A DNA stretch of 64,000 nt from Corylus avellana (Eukaryota > Streptophyta > Magnoliopsida > Fagales > Betulaceae), in contig NC_081544.1 of the NCBI RefSeq assembly GCF_901000735.1, positions 19,359,358-19,423,357 of the forward strand, given 5' to 3'. A program made the position numbers and the translations under genes. The notes under the pieces are model-generated. The model was not told where the DNA came from and ran no database searches. It worked only from the letters and a program-made list of their open reading frames with translations. Below, piece after piece: positions 25,601 to 36,487 of this stretch. Each line of letters opens with the position of its first letter. The stretch's first letter is position 1.

Positions 25601-26405
25601 AAAGCTTCATGTTTTCGGAAATTCAGTTATTATATTCTGGTTCAGAAGTAGGAACCAAACCAAAAGCACTAACTCCACCCAAAAGATTATCCACAAATGC
25701 ATTGAATAGAAAATTCAAGGCTCTACTTGCAAAGATGTATAACCTACTATTTACATTTTCAACAGTATCGGAATGCAAAGTTTCCAAGTAAATTAGATGC
25801 GAAAATGAAAAGGAATGTTGACACAATCACCAACAAACTTATCACATGCATTATCCATAAAATCGCAAACCGCCAAACTCAACAAACAAACATGCAACAC
25901 GAATCAATTAGGCATAGCAATCGAAAACCATAAACAGTCAAATCCAGAAAGAAATTATACCGTCCAGTTACGCGTCTTGGCCAATCGCCGGGAAAGCGCA
26001 TGAATGCAGTAAGCAACATCGGCTCGCGGGCGAATCGCTGAGGTGGCAATCAGAATCTCTGCAACATGAGTGAAAAAGAAAAATCACATATTGCAGACGA
26101 AATGGAAGAGGGGAGAAGATCTGTGAGAAGAATTACTCACTTCTGAGGTGCCTCTCTTTGGGCGGGCACTCGACGTGGTTCGTAGCTTTGACTATGGCCA
26201 CATCCAAATCCTAAATTTAGGGAACCGATTTGAATATAGAAGTTGGAAAAAAAAAAAAAAAAATGGAACCGATTAAAAATAGGGGAAAGAGAGAGAGGGA
26301 GAGGGAGAGGAAAACCGCGTAATCGCTGTTGACATGGGCGAGGCCGACTTTGGTGGTGTCTTTGAGAGCGCCATAGGCTTTCCTCCATGTCTGTAGCGTC
26401 CCCAT
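16646..26405 (-). CDS. ANTH-domain clathrin assembly protein (AP180/CALM type, At2g01600-like)
   Basis: Fifteen exons: 26405-26316, 26210-26141, 26058-25961, 21726-21588, 21404-21277, 20158-20066, 19934-19884, 19248-19183, 19086-19021, 18847-18767, 18663-18583, 18349-18176, 18078-17997, 17905-17784, 17002-16646; 1698 nt, 565 aa, all GT-AG, all phases consistent. The ATG gives [16 protein letters not shown], the family start. The ANTH domain (about residues 20-300) contains the phosphoinositide-binding pattern K38-x9-K48-x-R50-H51. The C-terminal tail is disordered with a proline run and a Q-rich part, four NPF motifs (479, 510, 535, 557; EH-domain binding) and one DPF (485; AP-2 type). It should bind PI(4,5)P2 at the plasma membrane and assemble clathrin during endocytosis. 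Intron 3 is 4.2 kb and holds several transposons. From memory the protein is closest to the At2g01600/At1g14910 (PICALM1) pair; family is certain, paralogue number less so. Confidence 0.95.
22146..22518. mobile_element. Mutator-type MITE in intron 3 of the clathrin assembly gene, perfect 9-bp target duplication
   Basis: 373 bp. The left end 'ggggaaaatacattttaccc' and the reverse complement of the right end 'gggaaaaataaattttaccc' begin inverted repeats of roughly 120 bp that include a C run (22226-22234) and the matching G run (22432-22440). ATAAATCTA flanks both sides (22137-22145, 22519-22527). Non-coding. Confidence 0.85.
22716..23175. mobile_element. Second long-inverted-repeat MITE in the same intron
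   Basis: Left end 'ggaaacttcactttaaaccc'; right end reverse-complements to 'ggaaacttcacaaaggaccc'. The arms continue through 'ttttgagaagacc' and 'tttcaccc'. Flanks are A/T-rich (aaataaaataaaaaat / aaataaaaataaaaaa), so the duplication cannot be defined exactly. The same family recurs at 28.45-28.99 kb and its duplicate. Confidence 0.75.
23176..25960. other. Remainder of intron 3 of the clathrin assembly gene, with a possible LTR remnant
   Basis: No exon is found here. About 23455-24410 has plus-strand LTR-like traits (opening 'tgttaggttttctatttg', a 'ctatataggcc' TATA-like site near 23870, then a leader with gene-like composition), but no matching second end was found. The rest is unremarkable intron sequence. 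Confidence 0.4.
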
Positions 26406-26813
26406 TTTTACCGCTCAGATCTCTCTTTCTCTCTCTCTACAAGAATCGGCTTACGTGGTTTCTACGCCTTGCTTTTCTCTCTCTCTCTCTCTCTAACTGT
26501 GTGTGGGGGGAGGGATGGTTGAGAGAGAGAGAGAGAAATTGATCAGCCAGCAAAGGGGGGAATGGGGGAAGTCGTTGCTATTCGTTTCTCTCTCTGTTTT
26601 TCCTAATGTCTTCTGATACCTTTTCTGAGATGGTTGGCAGAGAACGCATATTCCGATCAGGTTGACGTTAGCTTTTTTTTTTTTTTTTTTTGACGGCCCT
26701 CTTTCGGTGCCAATATTTGACTTCAACGCTGCGGTTAATAAATGAAATGAAATGAAATATGGTTTAACTTCCGTTTGTTTTGGCTTAAAAACGGAATGAT
26801 TTTTTATAAAAAC
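26406..26813 (-). promoter_or_regulatory. 5' UTR and promoter region of the clathrin assembly gene
   Basis: Directly upstream of the ATG on the minus strand lie several (CT)n/(GA)n tracts (26421-26440, 26474-26494, 26521-26536), common in plant 5' UTRs and core promoters. No convincing TATA box is seen, consistent with a broadly expressed gene. Confidence 0.4.
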
Positions 26814-27830
26814 CAAAAAAAAAAAATGAAAAAAGATTTTTTAGAAAATAGTTTATTGACCTTTGATTTGTATGAAAAACGAGTGACCGCAAAAGATGGC
26901 TGGTGACTTCTGAAAACCTCTAACGGAATTTCGGCAAACTCCGACAGAGGTTCGTATAGAGGTTTGGCGATGGTTCGAAAAAGATTTGACACTAATTCAA
27001 CAGTTTGAGAAGGATAAAGTTAAATTGGAAAAATCGTTTTATAATTTAAAAAACGAACTATTTTTTGAAAGTGAAGAAGTTTTTTTTGTCAAACCAAAAA
27101 TAGTTTCGATTTGACTATAATTTTTTGTCACACCAAATACCTTACAAATATTTTACGCCAAAATAGATGGAGCCTTAGGTGTAAATAATACTTTTCTCCT
27201 ACAAATTGGTGTCATTATTTTATAAGAGTAATGCTATATTCCATGCAAATATTTCACAAAGTATTTAGTTTCTTGAGTGTAGTAGTTAGATTATCATTTT
27301 TTAAGAAAAAAGAAAATATTCAATAGCCATTCGAGCCGGAGACGTCAGCATAATGAAATAAAAGCTTGATGAAAGTGTGTTATGTATCATTTATATACAT
27401 TAATTAAGTACCAACACTATTTTCAAGTTGAGAAATGATAAAAATTATTTTACATCTCATCTTTCACCCACTTTCATATGATGAATAAATGAATCCATTA
27501 TTAAATTTATATCATTTACGTAAAATATGAGTACATTTTCACTTTAATGACAATTTAATCACTTCACATACCCTTCCATCTAATTTAATGGTGAATTTGG
27601 TGAAACTTTTCGAATTGCACTTTTAATTAAAGTTATGGTAAGAAATGATACACTAGTAATAGTTTATGAAGGAAAAGTGTAATAATAAGTGATACTTTAC
27701 GAAATAAAAAAAGTGTAATTAAAACCTTTAATATAGTTGTAAGATTATTGGTATACACCTCACACTCGCATCAAGGTAATCATAAGGAGGGAAAAAAAAA
27801 AAAAAAATCTCATAATCATTTTTTGACTTT

Positions 27831-28034
27831 GAGGGCTGCTAGGCATTCCAACATTTTTTTTTCCAAATGATCTGAACTCTATATTTATTTAAGAAAAAAA
27901 AATATAAATCTATTTATTTATTGAATTTCTAGCATTTTCCTTTGAAAAAAAGAAAATATAAATCTATTGAATAGACGAGATCATTTGGAAAAAATAATTT
28001 GAAAAAAAGTGTTGGAATGTTTAGCATTTTCCTT
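27831..28034. mobile_element. Inverted-repeat MITE (duplicate at about 34645-34860)
   Basis: 'gcattccaacatttttttttcc...aaatgatct' is mirrored by 'gatcatttggaaaaaat...gtgttggaatgtttagc', with an A/T-rich centre carrying two copies of 'aaatataaatctatt'. No clear target duplication. Confidence 0.6.
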
Positions 28035-28444
28035 TGACTTTTAGTGGTCAATCGGTTGAATGACATGGTTGTAGTACCAATTTTGTATAATGGCACGAAA
28101 GAAAAAAACTTGTGACCTACTATATAAATCTCTTTCATCTACCAAAAATGGTACAATTTTTATTTAATTACGTCCATGCAATGAAACTAAAACAATGTTA
28201 CTTAGCTCCTATCTTTGGTATGAAATCGGTACTTCCAATATATTCATTCCAAAATAATATTGGTATTGATAAGGACATGCCTACGAACTCAAGAATAATG
28301 TGCAATTTGGGGGGTTTACTATTTGGCAAAAGAGTAAAAAGGTGTTTGTTTGTACTTGAAGTGTATTGCAATTTTGCAGCTTTGTTAAGACATTTGACAA
28401 TTGCGATCGCGGTCGATCAATCTCATATTAAAATTTTGAATAAA

Positions 28445-28771
28445 GTTTACAAATGCCCCTATAAATTTTTACGCGTTTTGAGAAGACGGATCAAAGTTTA
28501 AAAACTCTTAATTTCACATATTTTGAACTTTTAACTTGATGCTACCCGTCTGTTAGGGTTTGGTGTTTGTTTAAAATATATGAAATGACCTTTATACCCT
28601 TAAATTTTTATAAAATTTCAAATTTACCTTAATTTCTTTTAAACTGGGTTGGAGGAATTTTTTTCAACTTAATCTATAAAATTGACATATGTCCCTTGAA
28701 CATGTTTAAGGGACACATGTCACTTTTATACACTAAGTTTTCCTCCAACCCAGTTTGAAGGAAAACTCCGT

Positions 28772-28805
<34 letters not shown>

Positions 28806-28985
28806 AAACAAAAATTTGATAGTATTTTGGTATTTTTCATATCCTCCGTTAGGATTTAACGCCAAATTCGAAGGGGGTAGATTGCATCAAATTAAAAATT
28901 TGAATGATGAAATTGAGAGTTTTTTAATTTTGATAAGATTTTCTCAAAACACGTAAAAGTCTAGAGAGCCTAAGTGAAGTTAACT
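28445..28985. mobile_element. Long-inverted-repeat MITE, same family as 22716-23175 (duplicate near 35265-35850)
   Basis: Landmarks shared with the intron copy include 'ttttgagaagac', 'cttaatttcac', 'aaatgacctttataccctt' and, in reverse, 'ccgttaggattta' and 'tctcaaaac'. An inner palindrome 'cctccaacccagttt...aaactgggttggagg' and a (TA)n run (28776-28802) interrupt the centre in copy A. Confidence 0.65.
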
Positions 28986-29374
28986 CTAAAAATTTTGAAT
29001 GCTTATTTCTTGATGTGATAGTAAAATTTATTATTAAATGTTATATATAATAATTTTTAATGTTACATTAAAAACGAAACATTTAAAAATATGTATTGCA
29101 CACCTATGAAATTAAATGCACATTTAAAAATATGTATTGCACACCTATGAAATTAAATGCTTGACTGATAAGATGGTACAAGGACCCTACATTTCACGTG
29201 TTTAGTTGATGTGCCAGGTGTTTTAAGGAATAAAGGGTATAGTTTAGAATTAAGGTCGCTTTTGCAGCCTGTTACCCTAATTGTGTTTTGGAACCTTTCC
29301 AAATCAGCAATTAAAAAAAAAAAACAATAGAATCTAGATTCGATTCCAAGTTTTCTTTTTTCATGTGGGCAGGT

Positions 29375-29689
29375 TTAAATTCTATGTCTACAGCCCAAAG
29401 ACAGTTGTGTTACTAAGGTGTTAATTTTATTTTTCATGTTCTTTTCCATGAAGCTCCCTCCAGAATAGCAGTCTCTTTTGGCTGCCCCCGTCTCGTCATT
29501 GTAGGGGACGACTTCCTGCTTACCATCCTTGCTATAAAGGATCTCCACCTCTTCTTGGACCGGAACTCGGTGCTTGTTATTTTCGATATGCAACTCCAAT
29601 TGTTTTCCATTCCAAATTGGGAAGCTGTAAAGATTTTCAGGTGTGCGAATATAGGTGCACACCTTGTAACTAGATGGGCCGCTTTTCAC
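29375..29689 (-). pseudogene. Unrecognised gene fragment beside the solo LTR (second copy at 36195-36473)
   Basis: An open frame of about 104 codons on the minus strand with protein-like composition (for example YSFPIWNGKQLELHIE and VQEEVEILYSKDGKQEVVP). It has no ATG: the first codons are preceded by an in-frame TAA, then 14 bp of sequence, then the LTR at 29704. The other copy stays open despite an in-frame 12-codon deletion and several amino-acid changes. I do not recognise the family. It may be an exon of a gene broken by the LTR insertion, or captured DNA. Confidence 0.4.
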
Positions 29690-29703
29690 TTAATGTTCGA
29701 AAG

Positions 29704-31794
29704 TGTAGTGCCCAAATAATTAACTAGGCTTAGGTAGCTTAGTTAGAGGGTTAATTTAGACTTTTGGTCACTAGGAATACTTGGAAGGGCATTTTGGAAA
29801 TTTTGGACTTTTTGACCGAACGTTCGCAGGGGGACCACGTGAACGTATGCCTGCCAACATGACACGAAAGTACGCCTGGCGATTGGCCGAACATTTGTTG
29901 ACTTTTGGTTGACCACTAGATAATGCTCGAACGTACGATATAGCCTTTAGATCACTGAGTAAACAGTATGCGAATGTTCGCCCATATAGTACCGAATGTT
30001 CGCTTCTTTTCAGAACAGCCTTTACAGCACCCATAGCTTTTCCCACCTATAAATACTAACCCTTACCCATTTTCACCCTTGTGCCTTCTAGAGACCTTGT
30101 GTGAGTGTTTTTGTGAGTTTTGGTTGTTCTTGAAGAAGGAGAAGTTCTTGGAGGTCTTGCTTCAAGGAGGTAATCTTCAACTCTTAAGTTTCTCTTTATA
30201 GTCGTTATATTGCTTTTCTAGATTAGCTTAGTTGTTGATTTGGACTTTTAACTAGGTTATATCTTGAATCTTGATTTAAGCTCGGGTTAGTATTTTATTC
30301 TAGTTGAATGCATTTTCTTATGCATGGACACATTGCTTTAGGATAAGAGGTGCTAGAAATCCTTTTGATAGCCCCAAGACCAGTTCCGAAGGTTTAGGAG
30401 GACGTGTAGACCAAATGAGGTTCCACCTGAATCTTCTGGTCGAACAATCGGCCAGGGGACCGAACGCTCACCCAGAAGCGGCCAGGGGAACACCACTTGG
30501 TTCAGTCGTTCCGTAGCTTTTGTTTTCACGTCTTAGGTTCATTCTAGTTTGGACTTAAGTCTAATGTTAGGTTTTCCATAGATTTGGAGAACCCAGAACA
30601 TTTGGAGGACTTTTCAAAGGATTTGTACGACCTAGGTGAGTTTTAACTCACATAATGATCGCCATTTATTTTCCTGCGTTGCGCGACTATTTTGTGTACT
30701 AAAACATGTATATTTACAACTCTCACAATATACACTTTGCTGCACCATGAACTCTATCATTTGTGAAAATATGTTATTTAATAAGATTACGACAATGAGA
30801 TTTATAAAAGCATGCATGTAAAATACAGTTAAGACTAACTATATCGTAAGACATGATACACCGATACGTGCGGGATAACGGCCATGGACTTACTATACAT
30901 GTTAACTTTATGGTCAAATGTGTGTTATATGGGCTTTGGATCCAATGGTTATTTGTGACCAGAGCAACTATTGCCTAATGGTTGGTTACTACAGGACGTA
31001 CATTATTAGTAGCATGGGCCACCCGAGGTTGGACTCAATCGGGTTGCTAGTGTTATGGATGGTAGCGTACAATGGTCGGGGCACCAACATTGTATTATAA
31101 GTCCCTCGGGACAGCGCTAATCCTGCTGAGAACGTGTAATATCTTGGGTAGACTATATCTATATCGTATTTATGGATAACTGACATACCTAAAATGTTGC
31201 ATTCTTTACCAAACGGAGTTCATCAATAAAATTGCATGGGTATTGTGTGTGTTACCTTTCACTAAGCCTTTGGACTTACCCATTTTTATTTTTCCTTTCA
31301 TTATGTATAAATTGTGCGGTTTAGCTAGCATATAGGGAGATACCTTCGGACCGGATCTTGGTGATTGCTCAGGACTTGATCCAAGTCATTTTTTGAAGAT
31401 ATGGACTCGGTGTGGCTAAAGTCCATGTAGGACGATGGAGGAACTATCTGGGTAGAGATGATAGAGATAGTGATCATGTTTGCACTACTTAAGATTAAGC
31501 GTTAATCTTATTATCTTAAATATTAAAAAAAGTGTTGGGTTGTAATATTTTGATGATCGGTCTTTGACTATACATTTGATGACCTATTAATGATATGATG
31601 CTTTATCTTTACTTTGGTGATTGTACTTGTGATATTTAGTTATTGCTTTCTATTTTTGTAGTTTTAAAGTCTTCCGTTGTATTCTCCTGTTTATGAGAGA
31701 TGTTGATCCCTGAGTCTTGTCTTGTGAGGGATGTAGACTGGGAGATAAATCATGGAGTTAATTACTAGTTAATTAATTTACACGGGGTGTTACA
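29704..31794 (+). mobile_element. Solo LTR of a large LTR retrotransposon (copy A), 2.09 kb
   Basis: Begins TGTAGTGCCC and ends GGGGTGTTACA. Flanks are gaaag and ggaag, a 5-bp duplication with one mismatch. No internal domain, primer binding site or second LTR adjoins it. A TATA box (tataaata) is at 30048-30055. Related LTR sequence lies at 57678-62300 (interrupted) and 12715-13085. Most likely Ty3/gypsy by size and ends, but without internal domains this is inference. Confidence 0.8.
30048..30055 (+). promoter_or_regulatory. LTR TATA box
   Basis: 'cacctataaatactaaccc' about 345 bp into the LTR. The same element is at 36832-36839 in copy B and at 58060-58067 in the related LTR, so its position in the LTR is conserved. 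Confidence 0.65.
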
Positions 31795-32933
31795 GGAAGC
31801 ATTCCCGCTGTTACTCCTTTTCTTTCTTCTATGAAATTAAGTAGTGGCAAAGACCCTCTTTTGTAATTCAATTTTCCCGTTTCTCCTTTATTTGAATAGA
31901 AACAAAAATATATATATTTTTCATTTTAAACCATACATTGAAGAATAATGTTAATTTAATTATACAACTCTCATATAACTTGATGATATGGTAGTGTAAA
32001 TTAATTATTGAATCTTCTAAGAAAAAAAGAACTTATTTTTTACAATGGCCTAGGAAAAAACACTAGCTACATCTATAGTATGACCCCAAAAGAACTTAGC
32101 CAATTTGAAGTTTTTCTAGAATTTCTTATAAAGTCAAATTTCATATAGTAACTAGGTAACGTGGGACTTATAACTTATAACTATTTCTATAAATCATCCA
32201 CTCTATATGAGCTACTCTTTATCTTCTCAATTAGTCATTTTGGGGTGATAGCATATATGTAGTTAACGCTTTTCTTAAGGTTATTAGAAATAGTATCAGA
32301 GCCAGCTAGAAACGTCAGGCCATATGGTATTGGAACACTGCATGACATGGCCCTGGCGAGGATATCAGAAGTTTAAGCAGTGGAGTTTGTAACATTCCGA
32401 CCTCATATTGAAAAGATGATGAATAGTCTATTCCTTTTGATCTGATAGTACATATGTGACTAGCCATTTTTCTTGGCTCATTACATCATCTCACTGAGAA
32501 CCTTAGGACTAAGCAAGTGCAATTTACAAAAAAAAAAGAAAAAAAGAAAAAAAAGCAGTTGTTTTAGGATTTCTCACATGAACATTAAACTCAAAAAAAA
32601 TGAGAAGAACTAAAATAAAAAGAACCTCACTACTGCCCCGGAAATGATTACTACTTGGAAAGTAATTCAAAGTGTATAAAAGAAAAGAAAGGCATGTGTA
32701 TGGGAGGAAATGATTTCCATATCCATTATAGATGGCACAGGACAAAGGGTGACGAATAGTAGTACAGAAATTTGACATGGAACCCTAAATGATTATAGAT
32801 CCCCTTCTTTTTTCATTTTTGCTTAACAAGGAAGAAAGTGGGGGATGACTCGAATGATGAACTCATATTTAAGACCCCATCTAATTATTAATTTGGTCCA
32901 AAATCTTGACACCATACCATACTGGGAATGGCT
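31795..32933. other. Gene-free stretch with a retroelement primer-binding-site-like motif
   Basis: TAGTATCAGAGC at 32291-32302 differs by one base from the TGGTATCAGAGC complement of initiator tRNA-Met used by many Ty1/copia and TRIM elements. The sequence before it ('cactctatatgagctactc') is LTR-like, but no second LTR or TG end was found. Purine-rich runs lie at 32528-32556. The duplicate is at 38579-39717. Confidence 0.4.
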
Positions 32934-33300
32934 TTTTTTACTGCTTAGTAATTACAATATCTTTAATGAATATCAAGATAATCTTCTATTTAAGCTTGTT
33001 CTAATGACTGATTAATGGCCGCCTTTGTTAGATGGGACTAGGATCTTTTCCAGTTTAAATGAACGAGAGAGTATTCGGTCCTTTATATTATCACAAGGAC
33101 AAAATTGTCAAAAAATATATCAAATGACAATTATGTCTTTGTGATATAAAGAACTAGACTAAACTGGAGATGATCTATTTGCTATTAGATGGCGAGCTAC
33201 AAAATTGGCTTCCCTTTTGATGTGCCTCACAGACCATGAATGGAGACTACTTAGCACAATCTTCACATTATCAATAAATTGTCCATACCGACGGATTAGG
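32934..33300 (-). pseudogene. LINE (L1-type) RNase H 3' fragment, split by a MITE
   Basis: On the minus strand the frame from 33295 reads YGQFIDNVKIVLSSLHSW, then VRHIKREANFVARHL. After skipping the inserted element at 33036-33184 it continues TKAAINQSLEQA and a stop. REANxxAxxL is the hallmark of the RNase H domain at the end of plant L1 ORF2. A short A run (complement of ttttttta at about 32934) ends it. The 5' part is missing. Duplicate at about 39718-40084. Confidence 0.75.
33036..33184. mobile_element. 149-bp hAT-type MITE inserted in the LINE fragment (duplicate 39820-39968)
   Basis: Target duplication TTAGATGG at 33028-33035 and 33185-33192. Inner inverted repeats: 'cagtttaaatgaacgagag...tcctttatattatcacaagg' against 'ctttgtgatataaagaac...aaactg'. 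Excising the element plus one duplication copy restores the LINE reading frame, which confirms the boundaries. Confidence 0.8.
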
Positions 33301-33537
33301 CTTTGCTGTAATTTTTCAAAAGTTCAGATTTAGTTTCAAGTGTTTCATAAAAAAGAGATATAAGTAAAATTAAATCTCTGGATCCTTAAAAAATTACAGC
33401 CGGTGCTGTAACCATTTTTTTTTTTCATTAACCTTTTTATTTATTTATTTATTTTCATGCCAATCATTCAATCAAAGACCATATATTTTTTTTTCATTAA
33501 CCTTTTTTTTTTTTTTTTTTTCATACCAATCATTCAA

Positions 33538-33637
33538 NNNNNNNNNNNNNNNNNNNNNNNNNNNNNNNNNNNNNNNNNNNNNNNNNNNNNNNNNNNNNNN
33601 NNNNNNNNNNNNNNNNNNNNNNNNNNNNNNNNNNNNN
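33538..33637. other. Assembly gap (100 N) between the two duplicate copies
   Basis: Exactly 100 N. The left contig ends at duplicate coordinate 'ccaatcattcaa' and the right contig restarts at the first base of the duplicated segment. Confidence 0.99.
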
Positions 33638-36194
33638 CAAAAAAAAAAAATGAAAAAAGATTTTTTAGAAAATAGTTTATTGACCTTTGATTTGTATGAA
33701 AAACGAGTGACCGCAAAAGATGGCTGGTGACTTCTGAAAACCTCTAACGGAATTTCGGCAAACTCCGACAGAGGTTCGTATAGAGGTTTGGCGATGGTTC
33801 GAAAAAGATTTGACACTAATTCAACAGTTTGAGAAGGATAAAGTTAAATTGGAAAAATCGTTTTATAATTTAAAAAACGAACTATTTTTTGAAAGTGAAG
33901 AAGTTTTTTTTGTCAAACCAAAAATAGTTTCGATTTGACTATAATTTTTTGTCACACCAAATACCTACAAATATTTTACGCCAAAATAGATGGAGCCTTA
34001 GGTGTAAAGAATACTTTTCTCCTACAAATTGGTGTCATTATTTTATAAGAGTAATGCTATATTCCATGTAAATATTTCACAAAGTATTTAGTTTCTTGAG
34101 TGTAGTAGTTAGATTATCATTTGTTAAGAAAAAAGAAAATATTCAATAGTCATTCGAGCCGGAGACGTCAGCATAATGAAATAAAAGCTTGATGAAAGTG
34201 TGTTATGTATCATTTATATACGTTAATTAAGTACCAACACTATTTTCAAGTTGAGAAATGATAAAAATCATTTTACATCTCATCTTTTACCCACTTTCAT
34301 ATGATGAATAAATGAATCCATTATTAAATTTATATCATTTACGTAAAATATGAGTACATTTTCACTTTAATGACAATTTAATCACTTCACATACCCTTCC
34401 ATCTAATTTAATGGTGAATTTGGTGAAACTTTTCGAATTGCACTTTTAATTAAAGTTATGGTAAGAAATGATACACTAGTAATAGTTTATGAAGGAAAAG
34501 TGTAATAATAAGTGATACTTTACGAAATAAAAAAAAAGTGTAATTAATACCTTTAATATAGTTGTAAGATTATTGGTATACACCTCTCACTCGCATCAAG
34601 GTAATCATGAGGAAAAAAAAAAAAAAAAATCTCATAATCTTTTTTTGACTTTGAGGGCTGCTAGGCATTCCAACATTTTTTTTTCCAAATGATCTGGACT
34701 CTATATTTATTTAAGAAAAAAAAATATAAATCTATTTGTTTATTGAATGTCTAGCATTTTCCTTTGAAAAAAGAAAAATATAAATCTATTGAATAGACGA
34801 GATCATTTGGAAAAAAGAATTTAAAAAAAAGTGTTAGAATGTCTAGTATTTTCCTTTGACTTTTAGTGGTCGATCGGTTGAATGACATGGTTGTAGTACC
34901 AATTTTGTATAATGGCACGAAAGAAAAAAACTTGTGACCTACTATATAAATCTCTTTCATCTACCAAAAATGGTACAATTTTTATTTAATTACGTACATT
35001 CAATGAAACTAAAACAATGTTACTTAGTTCCTATCTTTGGTATGAAATCGGTCCAATATATTCATTCCAAAATAATATTGGTATTGATAAGGACATGCCT
35101 ACGAACTCATGAATAATGTGCAATTTGGGGGGTTTAGTATTTGGTAAAAGAGTAAAAAGGTGTTTGTTTGTACTTGAAGTGTATTGCAATTTTGCAGCTT
35201 TGTTAAGACATTTGACAACCCGTTGATAAATCTGTTATTAAAATTTTGGATTAAGTTTACAAATGCCCTATAAACTCTTACGCACATTTTGAGAAGACGG
35301 ATCAAAGTTCAAAAACTCTTAATTTCACATCTTAAACTTTTAATTTGAAGCAATATACCTGTCTATTAGGGTTTGGCGTTTGTTTAAAATATATGAAATG
35401 ACCTTTATACTCTTAAAATTTTTATAAAATTTCAAATTTACTTTAATTTCCTCCAAACTGGGTTGGAGGAATTTTCTTCAACCTAGTTTATAAAATTGAC
35501 ATGTGTCCCTTAAACATGTTTAAGGAATACGTGTCACTTTTATAGATTAGGTTGAAGGAAATTCCTCCAACTTAGTTTGAAGGAAAACTATGTCTTTAAT
35601 TATGTATATAAAAATAAAAAATAAAAAATAAAAACCAAAAATTTGAGAGTATTTTGGTTTTTTTTTTTTTTTCATATCATCTGTTAGGATTTAACGCCAA
35701 ATCCTAAGGGATGTGATAGATTGCATCAAATTAAGAATTTGAATGATGAAATCGAGATTTTTTTTTTTTTTTTTTTTTTTTTTAACTTTTAACTTTGAGA
35801 ATGTCTTCTCAAAACGTGTAGAAGTCCAAAGAACCTAAATGAAGTTAACCCTAAAAATTTGAATGCTTATTTCCTGACATGATAGTAAAATTTATTATTA
35901 AATGTTATATATAATAATTTTTAATGTCATATTAAAAACGAAAGATTTAAAAATATGTATTGCACACCTATGAAATTAAATGTTTGACTGATAAGATGGT
36001 ACAAGGACCCTACATTTCACGTGTTTAGTTGATGTGCCAGGTGTTTTAAGGAATAAAGGGTATAGTTTAGAATTAAGGTCGCTTTTGCAGCCTGTTACCC
36101 TAATTGTGTTTTGGAACCTTTCCAAATCAGCAATTAAAAATAAATAAATAAATCTAGATTCGATTCCAAGTTTTCTTTTTTCATGTGGGCAGGT

Positions 36195-36473
36195 TTAAAT
36201 TCTATGTCTACAACCCAAAGACAGTTGTGTTACTAAGGTGTTAATTTTATTTTTCATGTTCTTTTCCATGAAGCTCCCTCCAGTGAAGGGGACGACTTCC
36301 TGCTTACCATCCTTGCTATAAAGGATCTCCACCTCTTCTTGGACCGGGACTCGGCGCTTGTTATTTTCGATATGCAACTCCAATTGTTTTCCATTCCAAA
36401 TTGGGAAGCTGTAAACATTTTCAGATGTGCGAATATAGGTGCACACCTTGTAACTAGATGGGCCGCTTTTCAC
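36195..36473 (-). pseudogene. Second copy of the unrecognised gene fragment
   Basis: About 92 codons, the counterpart of 29375-29689. It lacks 12 codons between EVVP and GGSFMEKN without a frameshift and has a few substitutions (for example TPENLY to TSENVY). The same stop precedes the frame next to the LTR. Confidence 0.4.
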
Positions 36474-36487
36474 TTAATGTTCGAAAG

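Larger units (their letters stand above)
26814..33537. repeat. Copy A of a 6.7 kb duplicated segment
   Basis: Runs from 'caaaaaaaaaaaatgaaaaaa' to the edge of the 33538 gap and is repeated at 33638-40321. The first 3.2 kb differs by scattered substitutions and indels (for example a 41-bp tandem duplication at about 29070-29150 and a 36-bp in-frame insertion near 29465 are in this copy only). From about 30025 to the gap I see no difference. Confidence 0.95.

Noticed and set aside
28112..28501. A 129-codon plus-strand frame in copy A
   Set aside because: The matching frame in copy B is broken after about 60 codons by small indels, and the composition is that of AT-rich intergenic DNA.
30304..30516. 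Short frames in the duplicated segment (also 30632-31186 and copies)
   Set aside because: They lie within the solo LTR, are identical in both copies because the DNA is identical there, and show no protein family.
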